Part shown: positions 24,539 through 36,540 of the stretch, piece by piece
Layout of the letters: the number at the start of each line of letters is the position of its first letter
How positions within the stretch are numbered: position 1 is the first letter of the stretch
Made by a program: the position numbers and the translations under genes
Assembly (NCBI GenBank): GCA_030280995.1
Contig: JASXTE010000005.1
Span: 26,464,501 to 26,528,500 of the forward strand
Source: Hemileia vastatrix
Lineage: Eukaryota; Basidiomycota; Pucciniomycetes; Pucciniales; Zaghouaniaceae
Direction of reading: 5' to 3'
DNA length: 64,000 nt
Notes under the pieces: model-generated
Databases searched by the model: none
Seen by the model: only the letters and a program-made list of their open reading frames with translations
What the model was told of the DNA's origin: nothing

Positions 24539-25614
24539 TGTAATTGTGATAATTGTAGGAATAAGTTAGCTATTCGAAGTTACCGATTGAAGGTATTCCT
24601 TTTTTTGAAAGGCACTAGCTAATATAAGCTACATTTTTTTATCAAAAGAATATGATGGAATATGTGTTGAAATTATTTAAGTTTAAATGTTTAATTTTTA
24701 ATCAGATAAATTATATATTAATTTAAAGTTATGCAGTCTACTTTATTTGTATTCTGTATACTCTCTGCATTTGTACAACAATGCATGCATGTTTATCAGA
24801 ATATTTTCTATCATAGAAAAAATTCTGTTGTACGCACAAGCATCTTAATTATTTTTCTATCAAATTCCTTCTGAGTTATATCTAAATACCCTATAATTAT
24901 TTGATTTTGATAAAAATTCTTAGTTATGGACTATAAGAAAAGTAATTCATATTTTTAACATAATTATTTAAAAAATTACCCCAAAAATCAAAGTTAAACC
25001 TAAAAATAAGGTTAATATTTTGTAAAAAACAATCACAAACATATTTCTTTTACTTTGAAAATTGGTCTGTACTAGGTAGAATTTTCTATAAATAAAAAAT
25101 CAAAAATACTCAAATAATAGATGCTACAAAAGTGTAAACCTTAAAGAATTACATAAAAGCTGAAACCTTGTATAACTTTTCATACATAAATGTGATGAAT
25201 TGACACTCTAGTCTATTTATTCAGGTTGAACAAAAATTACTCAATAGAATATGTATTACTATCATATTGGAACAAAAATAATTTTTTGGTAATCAAAAAA
25301 TGAACATAGCCTCACATTTAACAAATTATTTTTGTGGAAGAATTTTTTGAAAAGAAAAAAAAATCCGTTTCTTAAATGAGTCTGCTTTTATCACATAATC
25401 ATTCTCTTTATTTTATACCATTCCTTTTGAGTTCAAGTTGCATATAAAAATATAATTTATGCATATTATAATTCCATAAAGTTGAAATATTTCTTATTCT
25501 TAATTTTTGTGATATTTCTCCTTAAATCAACTTTGATCATAAAGTTTTGGAGCTCAACAATTTATCCTTCCTCTTTGTTTAATTTAATTGAACACTTTCT
25601 TAATCTAATTATTT
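24539..25614. other. Divergent intergenic region between transposase and G6
   Basis: About 1.1 kb of AT-rich sequence between two divergently read genes. Both promoters are expected here. No repeats recognised. Confidence 0.45.
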
Positions 25615-26735
25615 ATGAACTTTAGTAGCTCTTACTTTCCTCATGGAAACCTGCCCACAAACACAAGAACACTTAATAGAATTTTTAATGAGACTTTGCC
25701 TCCATTCAATTCTCACTTTTGTAGATCTATACACAATTTTTGTCATTCACTTTTGGATATGTTACCAGAATCAAATGGATGGAAACAAAACCCTACTGAA
25801 GAGCAATTAGACAGATTTTCATCATCCGACATGAATTCTTGCAACATTGCCTTTGAACTACCTCATCCAGAATCAAATTCAGCGGTATCGGAAAAGTTTC
25901 CACCAATTTTCCGTGAATCTTTTATTGAGCACCTTCGCATGTATGCTTTCCCAGGATCAACTTTCGCTTGGAACCTAGATTGGTTTGACAAATGAAACCA
26001 GGTCTTGGCAAATATTCTCATTAAACACTGGGACAATGCCTTAAAAACCAATAATTTGATTGCATATCCAATTGACTCAACTCAAATTAGATTCTCAAAT
26101 TAAATAGGAGTTCTTCACCGTTGGTTTTTAGGTCATGCTGATAGATTAAGACTTGGGAAGGATTCTCATAGCTCTCAAGAAATAATCAAAGTGAGAAAGC
26201 ATAAATATAGAATAAAAAAAAAGTATGAAAATCCCTTTTTTTTCAACCATTTTTATTTATGACCTTTATTTCAAATAACAAAGATTCTTAGAATTCAGTT
26301 AACCGAACTAAACTTCTTAAACAACTTCCACATTGTGAAACTTATCACAACCTTTTCACAAACATCAAGTGTTGTTCAGACACCGAAATTGATAATGATG
26401 GATCGTTAAGATGTATCTTAATGCAATGGAGGTCTGAAGATTTTTCTAAAGTTGCACAATATCTTGACCAACAACACTTTGATATTCGAGATATTTCAAC
26501 CTACTCTGGAAGTGTGCTAAAGGACTTGGCCTTGTACAAAAGAATCAGTTTGGTTTCAACATTATCCCCTAACCTTAATCCTTCTCATGTCCCCCGGGGT
26601 TTGCGGAATGACTGTTATTCTCCCTTATATCTTGCATCTCTAAATCCTCAACAACTCAGACTTTTAAATCCTCAAAATCCCATAAATTTACCTGCTCTCC
26701 TTGAAATTCTTTCTTCCTCTAATGTGAGTGATTGA
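25615..26735 (+). pseudogene. Gene G6: unknown transposon gene, broken
   Basis: Begins at ATG 25615. The frame reads through TGA 25993-25995 and TAA 26101-26103 (both could be C-to-T changes) to about 26222. A GT...TAG intron follows, and a second exon from 26292 ends at TGA 26733-26735. Total near 340 residues. Pieces with protein character are FIEHLRMYAFPGSTFAWNLDWF, cut here to FRESFIEHLRMYAF, and a C-terminal CCSDTEIDNDGSLRCI followed by MQWRSEDFSKVAQYLD. No named domain recognised. The phase across the intron is off by a base, probably from the A-run at its start. Its 3' end overlaps the 3' end of the SNF2 gene by 17 bp on the other strand. Confidence 0.55.
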
Positions 26736-29147
26736 CAAACTCCCTTAATAATAGTTTTGCACACTCATACTCCTCATTTCCACTGTTTGGGACACTTAGC
26801 CTTGAAAACAAAAACATAATTTTAATGATTACTATAATCAATAAAATTTATAAAAATGAAATTTGGCTTACATTTTTAGCTCCATTTTTTTCCTTTGAAT
26901 CTTATACATGCTGAATTCTATACTTCCTTGTACAAAATAATTCAAAACATTTACTTCATTTTGCTGCCCCATTCTATACAGCCGATCAACAGCCTGTTGC
27001 TCAACTGCTGGATTCCAATTTAGCTCCTATTTCAACATTTAACATATAAAAAATTTAATATTTTTGTTCTTAATATGAAATAAAAGACATTGAGCTCACC
27101 ATTATATATACATTTTGAGCACACCTGAGATCTATACCCACTCCTGCAGCCTGAATCGTTCCAACCAAAACTTGGCAATTTTTATTAAAATGGAATTCAT
27201 GCATATTTTTGTCTCGCTTTGTCCTTCTGAGTTCACCCGTAAGCTGGGTATACCTAATATTGTGGTCATCTAAAGCCATTTTTATTCTATTTTGAAATAT
27301 TAGAAAATTGTTTTTAATAAGCCAACACAATTTTGTAAAACAATTCATTATAGAATCACTTACATCTGCAAAAAGTCTGCAAAGTTGGAGAATATAACAG
27401 CTTTTGGAAAATTTATACCCCTTTCACCAGACAAAAAGTTTTTTAGGTGGCCTATAAGATGACAAATCTTTGCGGAATGCTGCCAGGTGAAATCAAAAGT
27501 TGGAGTTTCATCCAGATTTTCGTAGATTGGATGGTTGCAGAATTTTCTTAAAATCATCAGCTCTCTTAGAAACTCAGATGAGTCCCAAGGGAAGTCAATG
27601 CTTCTGGAGGGCCCATATCGCTCAGTGAATCCTTCTTGAAGCACATCAAGTTTAGACCTCCATGGATCTGCTAATTGAACCGATATCCCCCTTTGAATCT
27701 TTTTTGGAAGAGACAAAATTGCATCCTTTGTTCTACGTAGGCTTATGACTTTCATTAAGTGATTGATTGATTTAATAGAATTAGCCTTTCCTTTTTGAAA
27801 ACATGGAAAAAGGAAATTCTTCCATAACCAGTCTTCTTGCCACTTTTCGAATCTAAGAAAAAATATGAGAGTTTGAAGGTCAGTGGGCCTTTTCTGAAGT
27901 GGAGTTCCAGTCAAGCATAGTCGGTGTTGGGATTCCAAGTCAAATATTGTTTGAGCCCTCTGCGATTAAGGATTTTTAATGTAACTAAAAGAATATTTAT
28001 AAAAATTGATTATAAAAATTAAGTTTTAAGTTTTAGATATAGAAATGGGCACTAACTGAGCTTCATCTAAAACAACTCTATACCAAAAGAGCATTTGAGT
28101 CACCGGTATCTTTTTTTGGCTTTGCTTTTTTGACATCGTTGGGCTAGCTATTTCATAGGTTGTTGAAACAATAGCAGTGTCCTGTAGCTCATTGACATTA
28201 GTATTTTGACAATCCTTCCCATAAAGAACCTTGAAAGGAAGCGCATTATCTTCAAAGTGCACACTTATTTCATTGATCCAATTCGATAGTGTTGCCAGTG
28301 GGCATATAATCAGTGTGGCTGAACTCCGATTAATACCTTCTTGATTTTCTGATACCTGGAATTGTCTTGCTTCACCTTGAGTTGCACTTATAAGAGAAAG
28401 AGTTGAAAGTGACTTTCTCAAACCCATATCATCAGCAAGTAATGACCCGTTTCCTTCAGGCGTTAATTGATTGTTAGGAAACTGATCTTTATAGTCATTA
28501 AATCCAGTTCTAAGCCAATGGTTGTCCTGGTGCCTCCACATGATATCCAACTTTTCCTTTAACATTCGTTCATTGTCAATCATAAAATTTATTGCTTGAA
28601 GTTGATGTGTTTTGAGAACTGTTTTGATTCCTCGGATAAGTTGATCAGCTTTCCAATCTTGAGTACTCTGAGATATTTGGAAAGAGTCTTCAAAAATTAC
28701 ATGCGGGATATTAAAAAAGATAGTGGAGTCGTAGTTCAGGATTGGACATAAATTGATTTGTGCAGAAGAAAATGCTTCTTTAGCAAGACTGATTAGTGTA
28801 CTTGAAGAAAAGAGGCATCCCCAAAGTTGATACTGATTACCAAAAACTGGAACCAAGTAAGCATGAAAATAGAAAGGCTTCATAGGATTCAAGGCACTTC
28901 TTTGGTTTAAATGGTGAGATCCAGAGCCAATGTCACCCAATAGTGGTCCAATGTGCTGACTCTGCACTTGTGAAAGATTACCGACAAGGGTTGGTTTTCT
29001 TTCTTCAAATAGTCCAAAAATATGAACATTTGAATGGCCTCGCTGTAAAATCGTGGGGGTCGGTGAGTTTTGAAATCTTGAAATTACATTCATATAAATT
29101 TGATCGATTTTTATTGAGAACTGTCCAACACATCTGAGACTTGACAT
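26719..29147 (-). pseudogene. SNF2-family ATPase (Rad5/HLTF-like) carried by the transposon, degraded
   Basis: Five exons: 29147 to about 28057, about 27959-27364, 27286-27100, 27026-26872 and 26800-26719. Exon 1 has the Rad5-type approach KTHQLQAINFMIDNE, motif I LLADDMGLRKSLSTLSLI, motif Ia LIICPLATLSNW and motif II DEAQ. Exon 2 has LCLTGTPLQKRPTDL and ISLRRTK. Exons 3-4 have QLTGELRR, GTIQAAGVGIDLR and the terminal AVEQQAVDRLYRMGQ. SNF2 enzymes move or strip nucleosomes and other DNA-bound proteins. No RING finger is seen between the lobes. Motif I is damaged: the usual G-K-T reads R-K-S, so ATP binding is probably lost in this copy. The donor after DEAQ also seems to lack one G. Last exon overlaps G6. 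Confidence 0.82.
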
Positions 29148-30002
29148 ATTAAGTAAGAATAGTATCTGAAGATAGTGGTTGTTAAAAGATGAATTGAAGC
29201 AAAAAATGAATAATCAGTTTTGAATAAAACGACAAAATAACTTTTTAGCATATGCTATGCTAAGCTCATGATTCTTTCACATGTATTATTATTATCTTTT
29301 TAATGAATATTGGAAGTAAATCAATGATAACTGAAATGAATAATATGGCTTAAAAATAAATCTTGAGCCTATAGAGTAAATTTTGGTTTGTGGAGGAAGA
29401 AAAATTTTCTCAATAAAAATGTGCTTTATTGTTACATTATAATCACAAAATAGAATAATTTCACTCTTATTACACTTATTTATGTTTCTGTCTAATAGTA
29501 AAATGCTTTAGATGTCAGTTCAAAATCCAAATTGAAACTACTACCTAGAACAATGTCTTGATACTAACATACTTTTTGTAAGTCTTTGGACAGACACTTA
29601 TGGTGATCTCAATAATATTAAAATTGATTTGAATTGTATGTTTTATCGAATATCTATGTAGTCTAGTGTAATAATTGAGATACTACAGTTTAACCTTCTG
29701 TTACCAACTTGGCAAGAAAATATATGTAGATATTGTTAGAACGAATATCAAATTTTGCTTTCCACAAGATGGGAAAGTGAATATTATGATATGTTAAGTG
29801 ATATGTTCAAGCTTTGCTCAATCTGTGCTCAGCTCAAAATCAAAGTAATCACCAAGCTCCAAGAAACCTGTGATTGAGTTTGGTTGAACCTAGGTCTAAC
29901 TGATTACCAAATCTTTGTCCAATTAATTTAAATCTGGTTTCACAATGAACTCCCAACAGCCTTCCAACAGCTTTCCAACCACTTCCCAACATTTTTAAAT
30001 GA
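29148..30002. other. Subterminal region at the SNF2 end of copy 1
   Basis: Non-coding. Close to the TIR (about 29945-29992) the phrases CAACAGCCTTCCAACAGC and TTTCCAACCACTTCCCAAC form a short repeat series of CTTCCAAC-like units, a possible transposase-binding subterminal region. Confidence 0.5.
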
Positions 30003-30042
30003 GGGGTATTGCTAGCAATACCCCCCCAAATTTTCTGTGGTG
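30003..30042 (-). repeat. Terminal inverted repeat, copy 1, right end
   Basis: Read on the minus strand it begins CACCACAGAAAATTTGGGGG and then has the palindrome with core TTGCTAGCAA. It is the inverse of 3826-3865 and is followed by AATGTATG, the duplicated target. Confidence 0.9.
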
Positions 30043-30045
30043 AAT

Positions 30046-32085
30046 GTATGTTCTTCACCTTTTTTGTCTCCTTTTAAATTAGTAGATAAGATTATTAATA
30101 TTTTTTTTACTTCATATATATTTGTAGCTTATGAGGAGGGTATGATTCCTCCTGATGAAATCATTGTCATTAGGGATGATGATGAGACAGATGAACCATC
30201 AGAGTTAACTCATGCTTCAACTTCTAAGGAAAATCTTGAAACACCTGTTATCCGCTCCAAGAAAAAGAGATTATCCCAAGGCTCCTCTTTTGTTCGACGT
30301 ATTAAACTGGCTTCTGCTAATGAATTTTCTGATGTATCAAATAATAAATCTCAAAAAAAAAGCAAAGGTTTTGATAATGAGTATATTCTTGTTTCCTTTT
30401 TTTTATTGTTATTATTTTATCTTTAAAATTCTATCATATATCTCTTTTATTGCTTACATATTGTACTTTTTATCTTTCTTTTGATATTTTGTACCAGAAA
30501 CTCACCTGCTGTAGATTGTTCCATCCATAAACGCCCTCTCCCTGATGATGATGATGAAAAGAGCAATGAAAATAGTGATGATCAACTGTCAGAATATGAA
30601 GCTATGCTTGTTCATCAAAAAAAGCAAAGTTTAAAATCTTCTTCAAGACATGTTGATGTGTTTGATAAAGATGATGATTCAAACAGCTCATCACCGAATT
30701 CCTTCATTTCTAAGAAGCAATACCCATCACCTCCTAAATTACCTACTTTGACCACTTTGAAAGCTTCTCTACCAATGAAATCAACTCCAATCAAGATATC
30801 GAAAAAACCTCTAACTTATTCACCCTCAGTTCTAAAAGAATCTGATTTGCAGGAGGAATTCTGTAAAATTCATAATTTTTATAAAGGTAGAATCAGCATG
30901 GCAAAGGTCCTCAGGTCGTGGTTGGAAATTGTTACTCTCCTTGAATTACGCTCTTCTACTTCTTCCCAAGAACCCATGTCAAATATTCCAATGTTTACTT
31001 TTCATTGGGAAAAATCTTGTGGAGAAGATTGGCTTTCAAAACTTACTGAGTTATGTAAGTTACCATAATTTTTAGTCTTGACTTTTGTTCTTTTACTTAT
31101 TTTTTTTTCCTTTTGTAGCAAATATTTTTTTAGAGATTGATAGCTCACAGCTATGGGTACTCGATAATATTGATTTCAAAAAAATGGAAGATTTATGTGA
31201 TCCTGATGGTTTAAATACTGAAATTCTTTCCTCAACAAAGAAAACGGATCACCCTGAATCCAATCTTATCCAAATGCTCATGAGATTAATGATCCCAAGT
31301 GACCACTGCCGTTCTTCATGGGTATCTCTTATATCATCTTCACTTTATCTGACCGCACATGAATTCAGCCAGCTTCCATCACATCAAAACATTAACTCAG
31401 ATTTTCCAATTGAACGTGGTCTTCAGCTTCTAGCTCACCTTTCAAATCTGAAGAGTCCGATTTCTGATGGCTTAGAAGTTGGTCCCACTGCACTTCAAAC
31501 CCGTGATATATCAATGTCAACTCTTCTTCAAATCAACAATATTATCATTGATATAATTATGTCAATTATCATTCTTAAATCAAAATATTGTGCTGCAACA
31601 ATATCAAGTGGCAAGACTAGTGAAGCTCAACAATCAAGTGAGAAAAACGAAAATACTGAACTGACTATAATGAGAGAGAAACAAAAGGCTGCACTAAACA
31701 AAATAAATTCTGAATACTCCCACCACCGATATCAATCTTTCACATTCTATATAATCGATGGTGTCCGTGGTTTATTTCTGAGCTCTCAAGATCATAGATT
31801 GGCTTCAGCAGCTGATTGCTTGGAGGTAATATCAGAAGTTAAGTTTCTTAATTTACATGAAAAAAAAATCATTTGATGGAAGAAATAATTTGGAAAAATT
31901 TAAATAACTATATTTTAACATTAATAAAACCTTTTATAGGCAAGTGTGATCCATTTCCTTTAAACTTTGATACCCCAAGTCCTCCGGGAATTGCTAGGGC
32001 TATTTCTGCAGATTTTCTTAATCACTGGAGCTCCATTCAGCCAGTATCACCTTTTTTTGCTAAACATAGCCTTTCAATAAATTAA
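30046..32085 (+). pseudogene. Gene G1, copy 2, intron 2 to exon 5 (3' part)
   Basis: Starts with the displaced intron-2 donor GTATGTTC at 30046. Exons 3-5 are 30128-30380, 30498-31054 and 31119-32085, the same lengths as in copy 1. Exon 3 is open here (CAA where copy 1 has TAA) and the T-run at the start of exon 5 has its full length. One A is missing in the A-run at about 31860-31868, which shifts the frame in exon 5. So the two copies of G1 carry different lesions. Product unknown; see the copy 1 entry for composition. Confidence 0.7.
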
Positions 32086-32883
32086 TATTCCAACATGTAA
32101 ATAGATAAAGTTCTGTCTATATGATATATCTTGTATAATTCAAGTTATTTTCCTTCAAATACGTCAAAAATGTGACCATCTTTGAAATTTATTAAGTAAC
32201 CTTTGACATGATTTTCTAAATTAATTATTAAAAAAAATTATTGTAAGTCCAGCAATAACAAAGATTTTAAAATCTACTTATATGATTTCAAATACTTGTA
32301 TTAAATTCTTAAATATTTTATTGTTTATATAAAAATATGATAACTGCTCTAGTTTTGTTACTTTACCTTTAATATTATATAATCTATTAATTATTACAAA
32401 TATTTTCGTTGATTGTAACATTTTTAATTAGAAGTAGAACAATTTAAATAATTAAATGAGTACATTCTTAAAAAAATACAATTTAATCTATTATTGATTC
32501 AAAATTCTTTCTTCAACTCTTTATTATTAACTTTTTTATTAATAAGCCTGTTTGACCTAAAATACTATACAGTTAATTTGGTAGCATTAAAAGCACATTT
32601 TTATGGCTAATATATTTCAAATTCTTTATTATAGTTTTTTTTATTTTAGAACCTTTGCTACCAATTTAATAAAAATGACATTTAAAGATTTCACAACTTA
32701 TATATTTCCTCAAAAGTAAATCAAATTTTCTTATAATATTATGAAAAAAATTATTTTATTTCACAAATAAAAAAAATAGATAATACTATAATTATCAAAA
32801 CTGAAAATGTTACAGCTACTCCCAGTATTTATCATGTTTAAATTTGCATTAAGTTGTGTATATATAATATAAATTTTTAATAT
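32086..32883. other. Gap between convergent G1 and Tet-like gene (copy 2)
   Basis: AT-rich 3' flanks, inverted counterpart of 13652-14450. Nothing else seen. Confidence 0.5.
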
Positions 32884-34795
32884 TTATATATCTAGATTTT
32901 TTAGATTTGTCTTAACATTAGATAAATAATACTTTGCTGATTCTATTTCTTCCTCTATTAAGTCATCTCTTTTCAAAAAAACTCTCAAAGCACTAATCAA
33001 ATATTCTAACCTAAATTTTTCTTTTTTAATTTCTAAGTATTCTGAAATATCAATATCAAAAACATTAAGCTTTTCTATAGCATGAAAAAGTCTAGTGCTG
33101 ATTTGAATAGAAGAACCTATCCTAGTGAAGCCAGGAATTTCATGACATCTTGAGGTAAAATGCCTTAGTTGATTGGCAGGCCATAATGTCACTGTTATTC
33201 CATTAGTTGCTTCAAAGTTGATTTTACTTCGAATTTCGGGAAACATAAGTTCTCCACCTATTTGTCGTGGTTGGGTCTTATCATACTTCATATGAATGGT
33301 GTTTTTTTCTGTATCTTTAGGAAAAAATATTCCTAAAGTATACTCACTTGCATCCTTATCGAGATGAACCTCATTAGAGAACCCATTACCATTCCCTCCA
33401 GATGTCCAAGTTAAATTACTAGCAAACGGTACACCCTCTTCTTCACTAGAAACTTTTGAAAATCCAGGAATACCAAGTTTTGCACAAAGATTAGTTGCCT
33501 CATTGTACTTTACATATGATATTTTTTTAAAAAAATATTCAAAGTACATTGCAATCCTCTTCATTCGTTTTTTATATTCATCCGTTTTTACAATATCATC
33601 AGTGTATTCATCTGCAAAGAAAAGCATTCAAAATTTCAGTATTTAAATTAAAAAAAGTGATACTTACGAATATGTAAAGATTTCTTTCTATCTAAAATAA
33701 AGCCAACACCAAATATTTTTCCAAAACCACCAGCTCTTTGATGATAACCATTATTTTTAATTTCATGTTCGCAGTAAGAAAGATCCTTAATGCATTGCAA
33801 CGTAGCTTCCAACATATCTAGTTCTTTGAGCTCATGAATTTCAAAAGTCTGCACAAGAACATTAGGTATTAAGACACCTTTTGGTTTATAAATACAACAT
33901 CCAGGAAAAAAATTGTAATAATTATTGAAATCTGTCATATTATTTGCATAAGATTGTGCATAGAAATGTGGCTTCTTCCCGTTTGTATCCATTCCAAGAG
34001 CGTTTACAAGTTTCATTCGAGTAGCATTGTCTTTCGCCCACCTATTGTTAGAGTTCTTCCCTGGCTGTTTTTTTTCTTCAAATCGTTACTCATTGATGGT
34101 TCAATCCTAAGAGAATTCAATTTTTATTTAAAATAGAAAAAAATCAAAAATTAGAAAATAGTAGCATAATTTCAATTATCAGTCAATGATACCTTTAACT
34201 TTATCATATCTTCAATATTAGAAATACAAAAGTTAGAATATCTACATATTAGTAAGTTTATATACTTTTTCTTTATTTCAAATATTAAGAAAGCGTTTCA
34301 AAGGTATACTTTATTAAATTATACATATAAAGAGTATAGCTTTATCCTGTATGCATTCAGCAAGTACAAGATTTGGCTCTACACTTAATATTAATAATAT
34401 AATGAAAGTATAACTCCAATACACTAGTAATATTAAAAAATTTACGGAATTATGATATCCACATATATAAAATGAAAAATCTTGCTCTGATCAATATATT
34501 GAATTAGAAAGTTATACTTCAATAAATTATTAATTTTTAAATTGTAGCATTGTCCTGTATGCTTTCAGCAAGTACGAGACTTTGAAACAACTTAAAAATT
34601 AATAAATTAAAGGTAAAGTACAAACAATCTAGTTATTATTATGAAAAGCAAAACATTATCCTGTATGCTTTCAGCAAGTACGAGATGATGTTTTACTTTT
34701 CATATTAATAATATAATGGTTGAGAAAGTATTAAAGAAATATAGAAAAATGATAAGCAAAACATGAACTTACATGTCTATAAAATCTTTTTCCAT
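32884..34795 (-). CDS. Tet/JBP-like 2OG-Fe(II) dioxygenase, copy 2 (open reading throughout)
   Basis: Exons 34795-34773, 34041-33668 and 33611-32884 give 374 residues without interruption. Family knowledge: Tet/JBP enzymes use Fe(II) and 2-oxoglutarate to oxidise a methyl group on a DNA base in the nucleus, and fungal members are often carried by DNA transposons. Seen here: H215-x-D217 in EVHLDKD, GGELMF at about 251, distal H283 in RHFTSR, and R296 in FTRIGSSIQI, which would bind 2-oxoglutarate. The N-terminal 130 residues have no recognised domain. Only a few residues differ from copy 1 (for example G/V in GGG/GVG and M/I in GKMF/GKIF). The first exon and its 731-nt intron are my inference; the main body is firm. 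It is read against G1. Confidence 0.8.
34320..34720 (-). repeat. Three conserved-core hairpins in intron 1 of the Tet-like gene (copy 2)
   Basis: Inverted counterpart of 11824-12230. Cores on the plus strand read TCCTGTATGC(T/A)TTCAGCAAG and lie at about 34346-34371, 34551-34576 and 34661-34686, each between its own inverted stem. Stems are retained. Confidence 0.7.
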
Positions 34796-35840
34796 TTGTA
34801 GCTGATTGATCAAAATTAATTATAAAGTTTATTTTATAATCACTGTTTTAAAAAAAAAATGGTTAGATAAATAAATTGAACATTTTTGATAAGGAATAAA
34901 GAAAAGTAAATTGACAAACAAATAAAAAAACTTTAAGTTAACTGAAAAAAAATTATTTTATAATGAATCGAAAGGGTACAGTGAAAGATACCATAAAAAT
35001 AAACTCAGAATTAGAATCATTAGATTAACTTGTCAAAAGTGTAAAAAAGTGTAACAAACCAAAATGATATGAAATGCAATAGAAAGAAAAATTTACTTAC
35101 CGGTAATCAGATAAGGTCAAGAAAATAGTATTAATAATTCAAAATGATAAAGCAAAAATATGATTGATAATTTTTGAAAAAGGTAAGTGAGAAAGAGAAA
35201 GGAAAAATAAATTGGGTGGCAAACAGATGTATATATCATGAATTTTCACTGATCACATTTTCAAAAAAATGCAGCTCTCCAAGTCATATGATAAACTTCA
35301 TCTAAATTCCAAGAATGATGTTGCCAAAGCACTGTACACAGCATGATCATTTTTTCCTATGCATATACTAATTCCAGCTAGAATTTACTTGGCTGCATGT
35401 TGTACAGATGCACATTTGTGGAACACTGAATTTCACATCTAAAAAAAATTGACGCCACATAATTCTAGCTACCATGTTTCACGTAGCTAAAAAACATACA
35501 CTCATCACATTTAAATTTACATTGCGCCAAAATTAATTCATTTTTGAATTTTTTTAAAGGGAACTATAATGTGAACCACCTATTTCTAAAATATGAACCT
35601 CCGCACCATATTAAATTGGGAGACTTTTAATTATGCAATTTTTTTGCCGTGACCTTTTTCCTGATCTTACTTGGTTCAAAATATTGAAAAATGACCAATG
35701 TTGATGAAAGAAACATTTGATTTTGTTTCTATGTGTAACAATGGAAGGCTGTTTCTTACTGGCTGAAGAGTGTTGTATATTTTATTTGAACACATTTTTA
35801 TTTTTTTATGTATTTTATTTAAAAAATTTACTTTTTATTG
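34796..35840. other. Region upstream of the Tet-like gene (copy 2)
   Basis: Counterpart of 10701-11739; probable promoter region. No gene seen. Confidence 0.45.
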
Positions 35841-36540
35841 CAGCCAGATTTATACTGGCTGCTTTTTAGAAACCTTAATTTATGACCCAAGCCTTTGAAA
35901 TTGGCTTGGGTCCCTTACATTGCAATTTAGTACTTCCAGCCAGGTTTCCCCTGGCTGGAAGTGTCTCTTTCAAGCAATCGAAGTCGCTAAAAGCCACTTC
36001 GATTGCTTGCTGTAATGTTTTTCACCCTCCCAGCTAATTTACTAGGCTGGGAGGTGGCCAAAGCAGTGTGCAACGCGCGTTGCTGCTGCAAGTAACGCGC
36101 GTTGCACAATCGCTACCATATCTCATGCAGCTGATATCAAGTCAGCTGCATGAGATATGCGCAGCACATGCAATGCGCATTTCTGCTGCATGCAATGCGC
36201 ATTACTTGCAGTAGCAATGCGTCTTGCATGTGCTGCATGCATTGCATTGCACAGCCAGTTTTTTTCTGGCTGTGCAATGCACACAGAGAAACCAAAGTCC
36301 CTGCAAGGGACTTTGGTCTCTAAAATGGAAGCAACTTTCCCTACCAGGTGCAATCTGGTGGGAAAGTGAGAGAAACGTTAGACCGAAGTTGTTTGAAAGC
36401 AACTTCGGTCTTAAAAACATTAAAAATCATAAAAAAAATGAGAAATGTAGAAAAAAAAAATTAAAAATTAAAATGTGAGTTTAAGAAAAAAAATAAGTGC
36501 TAGTGATACCAAAAATCCAAGCCAATTTCATTTGGCTTGA
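35841..36540. repeat. GC-rich hairpin cluster (copy 2)
   Basis: Inverted counterpart of 9957-10700 with the same series of hairpins, for example at 35882-35910, 35936-35963, 35974-36010, 36119-36158, 36237-36283 and 36384-36412. Some stems are better paired here than in copy 1 (the GACCCAAGCC stem), others worse (the AAGTCGC stem). The GCATGCAGCA section differs by short rearrangements. Open frames across it are symmetry artefacts. Confidence 0.8.

Larger units (their letters stand above)
3826..30042 (-). mobile_element. Giant Plavaka/CACTA-like transposon, copy 1 (complete, 26.2 kb, nested in copy 2)
   Basis: Bounded by inverted 40-bp ends at 3826-3865 and 30003-30042. Flanks are ...GAAAAAT on the left and AATGTATG... 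on the right. The uninterrupted sequence is visible in copy 1's own G1 gene near 16485-16500 (GAAAAATGTATG on its coding strand), so AAT is a 3-bp target-site duplication. Three-base duplications and a Tnp2-like transposase are typical of the CACTA/CMC group. Content read from 30042: SNF2 gene, unknown gene G6 (reverse), transposase, unknown gene G4, palindromic array, unknown gene G1, Tet-like gene (reverse), hairpin cluster, AT-rich DNA. It also contains a younger 261-bp MITE. Most genes carry stops or indels, so the copy is probably not autonomous now. Confidence 0.88.
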
